Made by a program: the position numbers and the translations under genes. 64,000 nucleotides of DNA from Patiria pectinifera. Its lineage: Eukaryota; Echinodermata; Asteroidea; Valvatida; Asterinidae. The stretch is taken from positions 1,426,001 to 1,490,000 of the forward strand of contig CM057130.1 of NCBI GenBank assembly GCA_029964075.1, in the 5' to 3' direction. The notes under the pieces are model-generated. The model worked only from the letters and a program-made list of their open reading frames with translations. It ran no database searches and was not told where the DNA came from. Below, piece by piece: positions 23,763-35,689 of this stretch (its first letter is position 1; the number at the start of each line of letters is the position of its first letter).

Positions 23763-24612
23763 TACGATAATAAAAGCCACACAGCCATTTCAAAGGAGTA
23801 AAACAACATCCAATACAAAATGGTTACATTGCATAATACCTCGACAAATAAAAATACATACAATTGTGAATACAAAACTGAGCACAGCTTTTAAATGACG
23901 TCTGTTAACACGGCAACTGCATGAATGCATATTTACAACTCTACACAATTTCCTTTGGTACATGCACTATTTATTGATTGTTATTACAAATCATGATTTC
24001 ATAAAATCTTAATTTTACAACAGTAAAACAGGTTGTGGTCATCCTAATATAATCGAGGACAAGGGTCTCAATTTTTTTCCCAGCAAAATATTTTGAAGTA
24101 TTTCCTTCCAAATTTTTTGCTACAATGTATTCACTTTTTCCGAGTGTATTTTTTAATCCTCAAGATTTTGACGGAAGGAAAAGTGATCGACACCAGCTCC
24201 TCCTTTATTGTTGTCATAACTGCTCAATTAAAAGATGTCAAAATGTGTCTTTTCATAACATTATCGGACTTCAAATCCAGTTGGACAAATCCAAATGTCA
24301 GTGTTTGATAGAAAATACATTACATTTTGAAGGTCTACAAAAATACCAATGAAATGTCCACTCCTGTTAAATGCTTCCCTTCAATACTCATATCAACATG
24401 TAAAATTTACAAATACACAGCTCGATCAAAACCCAGATAAAAAGTTGACTCTTTTCTTTACAGCTGATCCTGATGACAAAAATAAACGTTTACAAAACTT
24501 ACATATTGCAAAAATGCCTCTTTGAATTGAAGTAATACAAATTGTGTGGTCATGTTAATAGTTATACGCACGTTGTGATCACATGATCCATCATGCTGGA
24601 AGGTGTGCTGTG

Positions 24613-26800
24613 TTACCACTGCTGGGCAAAGTTTATATCCTGCAATGGAAACAACAAAGACAACATTGATAATCAAAATTACAGTTTTCTCATACACAGT
24701 ATCTATGTTCTAGTGCCAAAGCATTAATGGTCAATTGTAAGGATTCATTAAGTATTTCTATTTTCATACAACCCCCAAAAAATCTGCCCAGGTTTAGCTA
24801 ACTAGTTCGCGCCGGATGATGTGTACACATGCAAAAGGCTTTGCGGTATTGAGAATGGATGACGGATAAACAGGCAGGGAGCGAGGCTGGAAATATCTGT
24901 CAGCGACCTGCTCGCAGCGAACGAGGCCGGAAATATGAGTGTGCTGCCCAAGAGTGATGGCTTCAACCCGCCTGGCTTGAGGTCGAGTGAAAAATAATCC
25001 CACGCCTCGTTCCATTCTTGTCAAAAAAATCCCGGCGTGAACTGGTTAAGGAACAACTACTTCACCAATTTGACTTTATACTTGTGTCTGACAACAATAA
25101 GGCATATTTTTTTGGCATTAGCTTCTGTACTTCATTGTATTACATTGTACATGTATTTCTTCACTAAAAAATCTAAACCATGCAGTGCTCGGGCGGTTTA
25201 GGGCGCAATAGTAAGAAATTGGCAGGGCAGTTTCAGGCGCTACAGTGACTCGAGGGTTAAGCGCCAAGCAAGAAGCCTTCAGTGGGTTAGGATGGGAAAA
25301 GTGGAAATTTATTGTGGAACACAGACGGTCTATCTATAAAGTTGTGTGTCTATGAAAATGGAGACTATGGGTGTAGTCTTACCCGTGTAGAGGAATTTGT
25401 GCTTTCCTGTAAAGTGTATAGCTTGTACTATACAACAAATACCAAGAAGAAGACAGACTTACATTATATCGTAGTTGTATCTTGGCACTGTGGTCACCTT
25501 TGGTAGATTTATAGAATTCCTGTCGCCGTTCCACGTCCCTGTTCTGATGGTACTCGCCTCGCGGGCACCGGCCGCTCTGACTGATCAGTTTCTTCAGCTG
25601 CTTCTCGTAACTGGAGCCTTGTCTGGCTTGCCTCTCCTGTAGCTCCTTCTGGTTTTGTTCTTGCAGAAGTTTGAGTTGCTCCTGCGGGAATGAGAGGGGG
25701 AAATAAGCTGAAAAGATGAGCTGACATCTGGGCCCAATTTCACGGCGCTGCTAAGCACACGATTTTCTGCTAACAGAGCCATCGTCTATTTCACGGAGAC
25801 CGTAAGCATAAGCACAGCAAAAGGCATGCTTACTTCAGAGGAAAAATTTGCTTAACTTAGTGACGTAACAATAGAAATCTCCATGCACGCGCGACCGTTA
25901 GCACATCCACACCGTGAAATAGTGCTTAAAGGTTAGCAAATTTTTCTGCTATGCTAAGCACAACTTTTCTGCTAACTGTTAAGCAGCGCCGTGAAATTGG
26001 GCCCAGAATGCAATTGTTATGCCCCGACTACAGGAATGATCCCAATTATAGTTGGCACAGAAAGTACTGTTGGGAAAGTTCCAACAATACTTGGGCAAGC
26101 CCTTACTGTAGTTGAGATGATCCTAAGAGTAGTTGGGATCATGCCATAGTTGGGGTGTAACACAAGTTTAGTTCTGGGCAGTGTTGTCATCGAATCCCCC
26201 CTCCTCACCCCCCCCCCCGATAAGTTTCAAGGCTATTTTAATTCACTGATTGCAATGAACACTGAACCGATGAATTAAAGCATTAACCGTGCGCGTAACC
26301 GCGTATATGCGTCGTGTCAATGCTTGTGCGCACCCACTCACGCATTCTCCCAATTAAAAAGCGACGACTTACAGAAATTTCCAAAAATACATCACTTGAC
26401 CCATCTTTGAAAATGACCTTCTTTTCTTGTTTTCTTCAAAATGACAGCATGCCAAAAAAGAATAATTTCACATGGAGTTTAGTGCAATTACTATCTTTAA
26501 ACCAAGTAAGCTTTTTTAACAATAATTTGGTCAGTTACTTTTTTGGATAGCTGCAAATGATCCACTCTACCTTTAACATTGACAAAACTTAGTTTTTTTT
26601 CATACCATATCTAAGGACTCTGTGCTTACAGGGTTAGCCCAATATGTCCCGGAAGGGAGTTTTTGTCACACCACTAAATTTTCCTCTGCCTTTTCAGCTG
26701 GCAAAGATGCGACAATACAAACCTGCCGTTCTTGTTCAAATTTACTCCTCTTGTCGACCACGCCCTGTTTCCGCTGAGCCTCCCAGTGCAAGGCAGCCAT
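24613..26800 (-). CDS. Small coiled-coil protein, 107 residues, family not recognised
   Basis: Three minus-strand exons join in phase 0: 26800-26723 (26 codons from ATG), 25681-25463 (73 codons) and 24639-24613 (8 codons plus TAA). The protein starts MAALHWEAQRKQG, continues as a Glu/Gln/Arg/Lys-rich helix predicted to form a coiled coil (about residues 15-60), then has GRCPRGEYHQNRDVERRQEF and ends DINFAQQW. There is no signal peptide or membrane segment. Splice sites are GTTTGT/CCCGCAG and GTAAGT/ATTGCAG. The first donor is weak, but three independent phase-0 joins and even codon use support a real gene. The size and composition resemble small ciliary or microtubule-associated proteins, but I cannot name a family. 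It converges with INVS and lies downstream of THR on the same strand. A further 5' non-coding exon is possible. Confidence 0.72.
25728..26007. mobile_element. MITE with GGGCCCAATTTCACGGCGCT ends
   Basis: Near-perfect terminal inverted repeats (TCTGGGCCCAATTTCACGGC and complement), interior rich in TGCTAAGCA-type motifs. Located in intron 1 of the coiled-coil gene. A degraded relative lies near 39400-39690. I recall similar ends from sea star genomes, which I cannot confirm here. Confidence 0.8.
26250..26573. mobile_element. Partial copy of the TTAAAG MITE family
   Basis: Right half matches the right half of 48659-49180 (TTCAAAATGACAGC, AATAATTTCACA, GTTACTTTTTTGGATAGCTG, CTACCTTTAA). The left end is missing. 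Confidence 0.65.
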
Positions 26801-27025
26801 CTTGGTTGGCAAACTATCTGAAACTCTTCCCAAGTACTACTAGGTTATACTATAGGGAAGGATAAAAAAATAGATTTAGGCCTAAACAGTATACAGTCCA
26901 CTTTCAAATGCGACACACAAGAACATTATTAAAAATAAACTAGAAATGATGCCTATATTGGCAAAGTGCAGTCGACTTTCTGAGATACAGCCAAGATTTT
27001 GAAAAGGGGTTAACGTTATTGTTGA

Positions 27026-27850
27026 TGTACCCTAACGTGGCGCGGCCCCTTACGTGGCGCACTTTGATTTTTCGGCTGTAGCGCCTAGCTAGAGCAAAAG
27101 TTTTAACTGAAATTTTACAGAAAGTGAAATTTCATCAAGTTCTAAACACTCCCGTTCATAAATCGCGAGTTTATTTACCCGCTACAAAGTTAAAAGAAAA
27201 AATTATTTTGGCGTGATTTTCCGATTTTATTTTCAAGTGCAAAGTGAACCCTTTGAAAATGCCCCGAAAAATAAGGAAATAATTTTCTGACAAACATCTG
27301 GCTGGGTATGTTAGTAGAGATAATAATGTTTTATCAGAATTTATCAAGTTTACAGAAATTCTTGGAAAGATTTCCATATATACGAAGTTCACTCAACACC
27401 CTGTGTACAAACCCTATGAGATTGGACTGAAAAATTCTAAGTGTTTTCTAAGAAAGTGCTTGTATTTTCTCACTGCTTAAATTGACTTTGATGACATGAA
27501 ATTGCTATCTGGGGCTTGTTAGTCAATACAGAGGAAAATTAGTGAACTTCGCATATGGTAATCTTGCCAAATTCTTAAATGTTAATTTGGAATTTTCCGA
27601 GATGTATTCAAGTGCGCCACGTTAGGGAACACTCCGCCAATTTGTGCCCAATTTCCGGACGCCACCGTTTTTTAATTTCGGCTTAAATTTTATGAAACCG
27701 AAATTGTTCACAGATGTAAATAGCAAGCATTAATAAGGTCAAAGTACCAGCATTTTACTGCATGAATTTGAGGTTTGTCAACAAAGAAGTTTTGCAACAC
27801 TACACGAGGAAAGTTGGGTAAGCTTCGAAGTGCGCCACGTTAGGGAACAC
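27026..27850. mobile_element. Element with CCTAACGTGGCGC inverted ends
   Basis: GTACCCTAACGTGGCGC at the left and GCGCCACGTTAGGGAACAC at the right, with one more internal copy at 27613-27634 and a related TTACGTGGCGCACTTTG at 27050. About 825 bp, no coding capacity. Confidence 0.65.
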
Positions 27851-28050
27851 GACTATGTGCATGTTATTGTTAACATCAGTCACACATGCACACTTTTTTT
27901 CTGGGACAGTGAGTGACACAAAATCTGTTTCTATGGCTGCAAATTGCAATTTAGAAATGAACAGAATCCAACTTTATCATCTTCCTTTTTACTTATGGCT
28001 TTCCTTTCAAAATCACATGACCCAGTCCTATGTCCTAAAGTAACACTAAC

Positions 28051-28550
28051 ACTAGTAACAGTCTAACACTAATGCACTTATCTTTTGATACCCCCCTCCC
28101 CCTCCGCCCCGCCCATTTTCCAACCCCCTCAACATGCGTGCAATTGGAGCTAGAGTGGACAGGAGTCCGCAACGGTCCGAGTTTCAACTTCGTCAACAAA
28201 GGCCTACTACTGCAGAAAATACCGATAAACTTAAACATTAAAGTTCAATCACTTAGGGCATTTAAAAAAAAAACTACTTACACTTTTCAAACGATACGGT
28301 TCCGGCAAAACTTAGTATAAGAACTGAAGACACACTGACACACACTGGCCTACGCCACCGGCGCTACTATACTGCATGCATAACGTGTTGCTATAGTAAT
28401 CGACAGCGCCCTCAACGATGGACTTGAGTCTGAAGGGGTGCACAGTACTGCGCGCGGGTGCGGTACAATGCTAGCCCCTCTCGCCCTGTGTATTGATAGT
28501 CCAATTCGCTGCTCGAAGAAGTCGCCATCACGCGTCCTCCACAAGGCAAT
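28051..28550. other. Region upstream of the coiled-coil gene, no gene seen
   Basis: More GC-rich than its surroundings, with a C-rich tract at 28090-28130 and several CpG. It could hold a promoter or 5' non-coding exon, but no motif decides this. Confidence 0.2.
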
Positions 28551-29546
28551 GTTTAGGCCTAATTTTTAGTATCTCAATGTATATGTTAATGTGTTTCTTT
28601 TTATTCAGTTTAAAAGATTATCCTGTTAAAATAATTTTATATACAAATACATTTTATATTTTTACAAATACACAATAATTTTATTAAAATTGCATTAAAA
28701 AAAAAATTCGCAGTGCAAACATAAGAAATCCTGCTTCTTGAGTCACAAAAAGAAATTCATATCTACCAACTTCATAGACAAACCTGCCTATTTTCCCGCC
28801 AGAAGATATATCCTTTTGTCAAACTTGGCAAATTGAATCTAATTAGGCCACAAAAAATAGTTCTGCTTCCGATTGTACATGTTTTTCAAAAATAGGGTCG
28901 GTAGGTCGGATATTTTTTTTTTGCCATTTTTTTTGGTGCTGATTGAATGGGGTATTCAATTGCGAATTTCAGCCTGAACTATTTCCATTGCACTACGAAA
29001 GATTTTTTTTTTAAATGACTACAAAAAGTGATTAAAACGTACCTTAATTATTGTCAAAATATTTATGGTTGATAATTGTTTAAAATGATGGAAAATTCAG
29101 GTCGTGCACACCATATGCACAACGGCAGTCATGACGCTAAACTTGGCCAACACTGTCCCTACATCGCGCAGTCAAAATAAGCGTGCGTGATGCATGTACA
29201 TGTACTTTAAACAACTTATTAGAGAGTTACACAAAACTACTCTCCCGAGGAGTCACCACAATGCGACCAACACCCCAGAAACGCCGAGTACCGCCGGTGG
29301 GTCTCCATATGGGCAACAGACTAACATGTACATTCCTTATTTGTATAGGAATCTAAGATCACACAACGCAAGATTTCCATCGGTTACTTCCTGCAGTAAA
29401 ATGTGTTCTAAAACATCCATATTTATTTACAACATTTGAAAGGAAAACAATGATACAATTCTGCATAATTGTATTCACACAAAAAAACTGTCGAAATTAA
29501 AAACTACACCAGAATACTATGGTAACATTTTCATTACATGTAAATA

Positions 29547-29726
29547 CAGTCGACTCTCGTTAGTAGTACAAACTCTGTTTCTGGTTATAACAAACATAAA
29601 ACTTTGGCCCCGACTGTGCATTTATGTGCACAAGGAATGGGACTGTTGTTCCTCTTAATACAAAATTCTGATATAACAAACAATTTGGCTAGGTCCGAAC
29701 GAGTTTGTATTAACGAGACTCGACTG
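29547..29726. mobile_element. pogo/Tigger-like MITE, copy 2
   Basis: 180 bp with ends CAGTCGACTCTCGTTAGTA and TTAACGAGACTCGACTG, flanked by TA on both sides. The TA duplication and CAGTCGA end suggest a Tc1/mariner superfamily, pogo-type transposase as mobiliser. Confidence 0.75.
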
Positions 29727-29825
29727 TACATCATAGGGCCTACATGTTTTGAATTCAACAGACCTACCGATACTTATACCATATGCCCATGTTTTGTTTT
29801 GGTATTCACAGACGTGATGCATGAA

Positions 29826-30161
29826 GGCCGGTTCATACACACTGCGAGTGTGCGAAGCTAATCGACGGATTTAGCACGGAAATGTTGTGGAATGTTCCAC
29901 AATCCATCATTCAGTGTCATGAAATTATTCTTGCATTCTCAAACTGTCATTATCTGTAGCAGTGTAATGCGTCCAGCCCAATTCCGTACTTCTCCCGCAC
30001 ACTGTCAATGCGTCACGCTTAATGCAGCATTGCGCATGGATATTAAAATAAGATTGAAAAGACGGAGTTGAAAATGCGTTTGCGGTTCTTGGAGCGAAAT
30101 CATGCCTTGACGTCACAAATTCACGTTCACGTTTGAATCAAGCAAAGGTACGAACCGGACT
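29826..30161. mobile_element. ggttcatac-type MITE
   Basis: Left GGCCGGTTCATACACACTGC, right GTACGAACCGGACTTTA, with the inner GACGTCACAAATTCACGTTC segment shared with 57525-57690. Confidence 0.6.
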
Positions 30162-30604
30162 TTAATTGCCCATACCCTTTTCACATTTACCTTTAAAAAA
30201 TCTAAACATTCCCTGAGTGTTTACACCCGTAAGTATGCCCAAATAATTGTCTTTCAGTATCAGTCAAATGCATTACAGGCCCGTATCCAGGTTAATGTGA
30301 GGGTGGGTCTTTTTATCTTATATTTAAACTGAAGGTGCACCTTTTCCTTGCAAGACGCCTCGCATGCTTACAGTGAGAGTGTAACGTCAGTTAGAAGTTA
30401 TGTTAGAAGACACGACATCCAAGGCCAAGTATAAAGGAACGCATGCTTGTAGTAGGGAGGTGAAACACCACGTATTCTTGCGTGCGTTTACTTATTTTGA
30501 CGGATAAGATTTATTAAAATGGCCAGCTAAAAATGTCAATTTGACCTCCCTCCGCTGCCCGATACAGGCCTGCATTAGTCAACGGAACACATTTTGTTAT
30601 CTGT

Positions 30605-30972
30605 TAGGCAAAAAAAAAAAAGTCTCCGGTTTCTGGTATGGGGCTTGCCCAAAAAGTGGTGCGGCGACGCGGCTTTTTTTTTTTTTTTACCTGATTTTTT
30701 TCTTTCAAATGTCGGCTGATGACTGCAAATGGTGCCCGACCCTACTTAGTGCAAAAAATGTAGAGGAGTCCAGTGAGTCCACATAAAAATTCGATCATAG
30801 CCCCATCTAAAAAAAAACTTAAAAAAAATGCAAGCAGAATTCCAGTCAAGTCAGTGAGTGAGTTTGTTTTTTTTGATCATCTTATTGAAAAAAAAAAAAC
30901 TTTTTCATTTGCGCAGGCGGCAGGGCTACGGCGACGCGCGCACCATACCAATTTTTTTTNTTTTGGCCTTAG
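30605..30972. mobile_element. MITE with AGTCTCCGGTTTCTGGTATG ends, copy 2
   Basis: Same order of segments as 4475-4869. The right terminal repeat is damaged: CATACCA is followed by a poly-T run with the N at 30960. Confidence 0.75.
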
Positions 30973-32897
30973 GGCATCTTGCATGCAAGTTGAATGACAT
31001 CGGATACATAAAATACATACACAGAATGTTATTCGGTTGTTTCCATATTCATAGGGTGTCGCCTTCTGCTCTGCGAGGCAAAAGCTGTGGTGCGAAAAAC
31101 AGATCATTATTACGTCCAATTCATACAATTAAAGTTGATCAGAATAAATGAGCCGTTGCACCATCACAACTTGATGTTGCACGATCACAACTCAACAAAA
31201 TGTTTCCCTGTACTCCATGCGACAAAGGAAAACAATCTCCTGGAAATTCTTTCAATATTGTTACAGTTAGAAAAATTGGCTGACTCTTAGAAGAACCCCA
31301 CTGCTTCCGGTTCGGAAGTACCCGGAATTTGTTCTAAAATACTGTCATACTCCCACCCGTATGTTTGCGTATTTAATATTCATATTTTTGTGTTTCTTTT
31401 AAAACAAGCTTTGGTCAAATTTCAACTTGAAGTGCCACAAAAGTAAACCAAATAATAATAATAATAAATACATTTAAAAAAAAAAATAATAATAATAAAT
31501 TTTAAAAAAGGGATTTGGCTGTCAAAACTAAATGAAAGTGCAGCCAAATAAACCCTTCCATAGATATTACATTTTAATTTCAAAAATGAGGTAGACAAAA
31601 TGGCGGATATACATCGCCCGTGCAGGGTAAAGTCTATTTACATACACAACATTTTATATTCTCGTAATATAACTTTATATATTTTTTCTGTAAACTTCTA
31701 GTAAACTTTACACGAGTTATTCCTGATTTTAATGAGACTGATCTCAGTCACACGAATTCTTTGGACATGTCACTAACATATTTCCTGAATATAATCTCCG
31801 ACTTCAAAGTAATTTAACCTTACTTTTACGAATATTACGTACAATTAATGTATAAGTGAAACAAACAGCTGCAATGGTTGCATAATTTATAATAATTTAC
31901 ATCAACGCCAAGATAATTTAAAAGCCAAACGAAATATTTACGTTGTATTTTACATGCCTACCAAAGCTCTGAATTTGGTAGGATATATACATACACCTAA
32001 CGCAGGCTAATCCAATCTTTACTTTGTTCAAATTTCAAGATTAAAAAAAATTCAGTATTCCACCAAAGAATAACAAGAAAATTGTACTGAATAAACCAGT
32101 TGGCAGGTCTAACTAGAAACTAATGAAGTGATGTTTTCTTAACGAGACAGTCATTCACCAATGGCTACATTAGAATCGATTACAATGAAATACTGTACAA
32201 AATGATTAATATACTGTTGTGCGAAAAGACAAAATCATCCTTGGGAACTCTTTGGGTTTTGGCAAGAAATCAAAGGAGTGCATTTGCACCCTTTTTTCAG
32301 AGTTTTTTTTCTTCAAAAAGATACTGCAACAGCAAACTGTGCAATCTAGGAGCAGATTTCACGAAATTGTAGACAATGGTAATAACTCTGCTTACTGTGT
32401 TTTCTTTTAATCCGTGACGTAATTTAGAGGGGTTCCGCCCGATTCCGAAGCGAGTCAGAAACAAAAATGTTTCATAAATGGCGGGTCGAATTCGTTCACT
32501 CTCTGTTTAGTGACTGATATGAAATCGTACACAAACTGCGATAATAAAATATGTCATCATCCTCATCCAAGACGTTTAAAATATACGCCAAAGTTCTGAA
32601 ATCAATCGCAGGCGTACTATATACAGACTGCACAACATTGAAGAGTTTCAAACTCTCCCACTCATGCAACCCAGTTTAACAAGTGGGGGTTGAGACACAA
32701 ATGCAGATTGACACACATCGCGCAAGTAATAACCAACTGCTGCTTGCTGCACCTCTAAAGGTTCAAACCCCGAGAAACATAAGAGGTTACCCATGACTTA
32801 TGAAGGAGCATGAAAGGCTGAGGAAGAATAAATACTAGGCGGGATAAAGATCAGAAACCTGGAAGATGGATCATCATCATACACGCATTATAGCATT
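30973..32897. other. Intergenic and probable THR 3' UTR, no gene seen
   Basis: AT-rich with an ATA/ATAA microsatellite at 31453-31500. Candidate minus-strand ATTAAA hexamers occur (for example near 32406 and 31732), none decisive. No coding evidence. Confidence 0.3.
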
Positions 32898-35689
32898 TTA
32901 CAACGTTGTGTTACAGTCGTCGAACATTTCCAGAAATAGTTGTGGTATCTCCTGGGACTTGTCCAATTTGATACACAGCAGTCTTTCTGCGTGGCGGGCG
33001 CTAATGGTGCGCAGATCGGTGATCTGTGAGCGACAAAAAGAAACAAACGATCTTTGAGACAGGTTTGAAAATTCATTAGGCTAGGTATTAGGTTCAAGGG
33101 CGCTGCTCTGCAGGCATACAAAACACTGTTTGACATCCGTGGATCTGGAGGAAAGTCTCTCGTACTCGGAAGTTGGGACTTTTTCCATACAAAACGGTCT
33201 GTTTATGCCTGAGAAACGTCAATAAGAGTGTGGATTTGGGGTTTTTGTTCTGTTTTTCTATTATAGCTGCCCATTATTCTTATTAACGTATAATACTAAG
33301 GGGCTATAATTTGAAGGTTCTTGGCTGGGAGGAATTTGTCTTTCCAAATTCCAGGAGGGGTCTGAAAGTAAGAAGTAGCTGATTTATGATTTACCTTCAT
33401 AAGAATCTTCGCCCAGTGTACTGGTGTCGTCGGTCGTGTTTCATTGATAAAATGCTGGAAGGCCGTCAGCAGAGTGTCTTGGAGCAACTCCACCGATTTA
33501 GCGTCTTTAAGTCCGGGTCGGTCTTAGGAGAAATTGTAAAATAAAAAATAAAAATTAAGCACGGCACAATCTTAAAGCACGTTGGTTTTTGTAGAAGATT
33601 TTTAGTTCTCTAGGAAGTTTTGGCCAGAAACTCCACATATTTTCCTCCACTGTGCAGGAAATTGAGGACACGTTCTTTGTATCTCAACTCTCAACAGGCA
33701 CCATGCAGGTCCCAAGTAAAGTGTAGCTGGTCTTCATCTCCCTAAATCCCGTAAGATGTTCTGAACCTCCTGAGGGCTGTAGCTTCAAAGGATCTGAGGG
33801 AGTTTGGAGTTAGGACAATGACAATGCAATTGTCTCTTTCTCAGAGCTGTCAGTGCCTGTCAATCAGCTATTAATTAACCGGTCAGACCTCGATTTCTGG
33901 TTAGGTGACCATGGTAGCTTAGGTCAAACTCGTTTACAAGCACATCTAGATATGTATACAAACCAAAGCAGGGCGGGGTTTCTTGGCCAAACCTTGGCTG
34001 ATCCATTGGATGGTCTTTTTGCAACTTACCCCCAGCTATGAGTAGAACGGCCGCCAGGAGCGCCATTTCCGTCTCGGTCAGCTGAAGCCTGGCCAACCCC
34101 ACCGCGAAGTCGAAGATGGGCTCCACAAGCTCGCCGAGGGCACCCTGCTTCAACTCGGACTTGTCCAGGGGCATGCCGTTGGAGAAGATCAGCTGCTGGG
34201 TGTCAGGGTCGTACTTCTGGGCGATTCGTAGGCACATGATTTCCATACAGCACGACTTCAGGAGCAAGACCTGGTCTTCGTGATTCAGCTGAATAGATCA
34301 AATTAACAAAACAATAAATGAAATATTGGAGCTTTTACATTAAACGTAAAATGCAAAATTGTGCACCTGTATATATTTTGACACCAACATGATCAGCTAT
34401 ATTTAAGCATTTTGCTAAAAGGTTTGACTATTTTGGTAAAACATTCCACAGAGAGCTATATGTATCAATGTTTTGTTGATTTTTACCCATGCTTTTTGTT
34501 TTGTTTTGGTCGAGGAATCCTAATTTGGAAAGGCAAATCAATAAAGGTAATCATTGGCTCGTAGTAAGTTTATTGTCATGACCTACATCTTTTGTATTAC
34601 ACTTGATCAAGTTTGTTAAATTTGGCCGATCATTCTGGAACACTTTAACGTATAGTTAAAACGAGACTGAAATCAAAGCTAAAACCTTGCTAATGCGAAC
34701 CTCTAAAAAGACGGGATCTACCTTTTTGAAATATTCAGAAACTGGGAATATTTCATGAAGATTAGGTTGGGATGTATAAGAAACTGGCATTACCCTTACC
34801 TCTTTGAAACCCGGCACCCTCTTGGCGAATTCTACCACCTTGACAATGGAGGGCGTCATGATCTCAGCTAGGTTCATTAAAGCAGTTTTGTCATCTTCTG
34901 CCTTGACCCGTTTGGTATCTGGCTCTCCACCGTCCTTGTAAAGAAGAACACAAAACAGTCGTAGGTTACCTTGCTGATGTCAAATGAAAGGTGTCAAGAT
35001 AACTTAATACATGTACGAGTATAGCACGCACTGTCGACCCGTACTGTATCAAATGCATCACTTGGCAAGTTCAGTTGTATTTTGTTAATTTCAATAATTG
35101 AAAGAGAAATATTTTGTTATAGCTGTAGAATATTTGAAATGAATTCAACGACACAAGGGAAAAGCCCCGCTAAATTATCTATTTAAGTTCTTCAAGCCAT
35201 AACAATTACTGATCACCTCAGCCAATTATAGGCGATGAAACCGGAATGGCATCAAAATGAGAATACATGTACCGAACAAAAGAATTTTTGAGAAAAAAAG
35301 TTAACTTCTTCGTAAATTGTTCTTTGCACCAAATGAAAATCGGTACAGTTTTTGGGACGTTAGTTAATTCGGTCAGAACAGTTATATGAAACTGAAAGTG
35401 AACATTATACTTGCTATTGTTTAAAGCATTTTAGTGTCCCTATTCCTGCCAACAGCCTGACCAAGGAATGATGATTATACCTCATCAGAAGAAGTCGAGT
35501 TCCTCCTGAAGAGATAGGTGGTCTCCTGATGAGCGATTAGTATAGCCTTGATGAGGTTCTCTTCAGCCTCGGTCAGTCGGCTGGCAAGCAGCAGACCGCT
35601 CTGCCTTAACATCTCCTCCCGTGTCCGCTTGTCTCGATTCTCCTTGATCAGTCGCCGCTTGGCCCTCCTCTGATTCTCGTTCAGAACCA
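32898..35689 (-). other. THR: THR hinge and ligand-binding domain exons
   Basis: Five exons cover the C-terminal extension of the DBD, the hinge and helices 1-12. By alignment from memory to human TR-beta: R316 is kept (MCLR), R320 is Lys (IAQKYDP), R282 is Lys ([10 protein letters not shown]), N331 is Ser (LIFSNGM, the residue found in TR-alpha) and H435 is kept (SARHAERLL). The AF-2 helix is intact, so coactivator binding is plausible. The hormone carboxylate pocket is altered. Confidence 0.9.

Noticed and set aside
31453..31500. Regulatory AT-rich site
   Set aside because: Simple ATA microsatellite.
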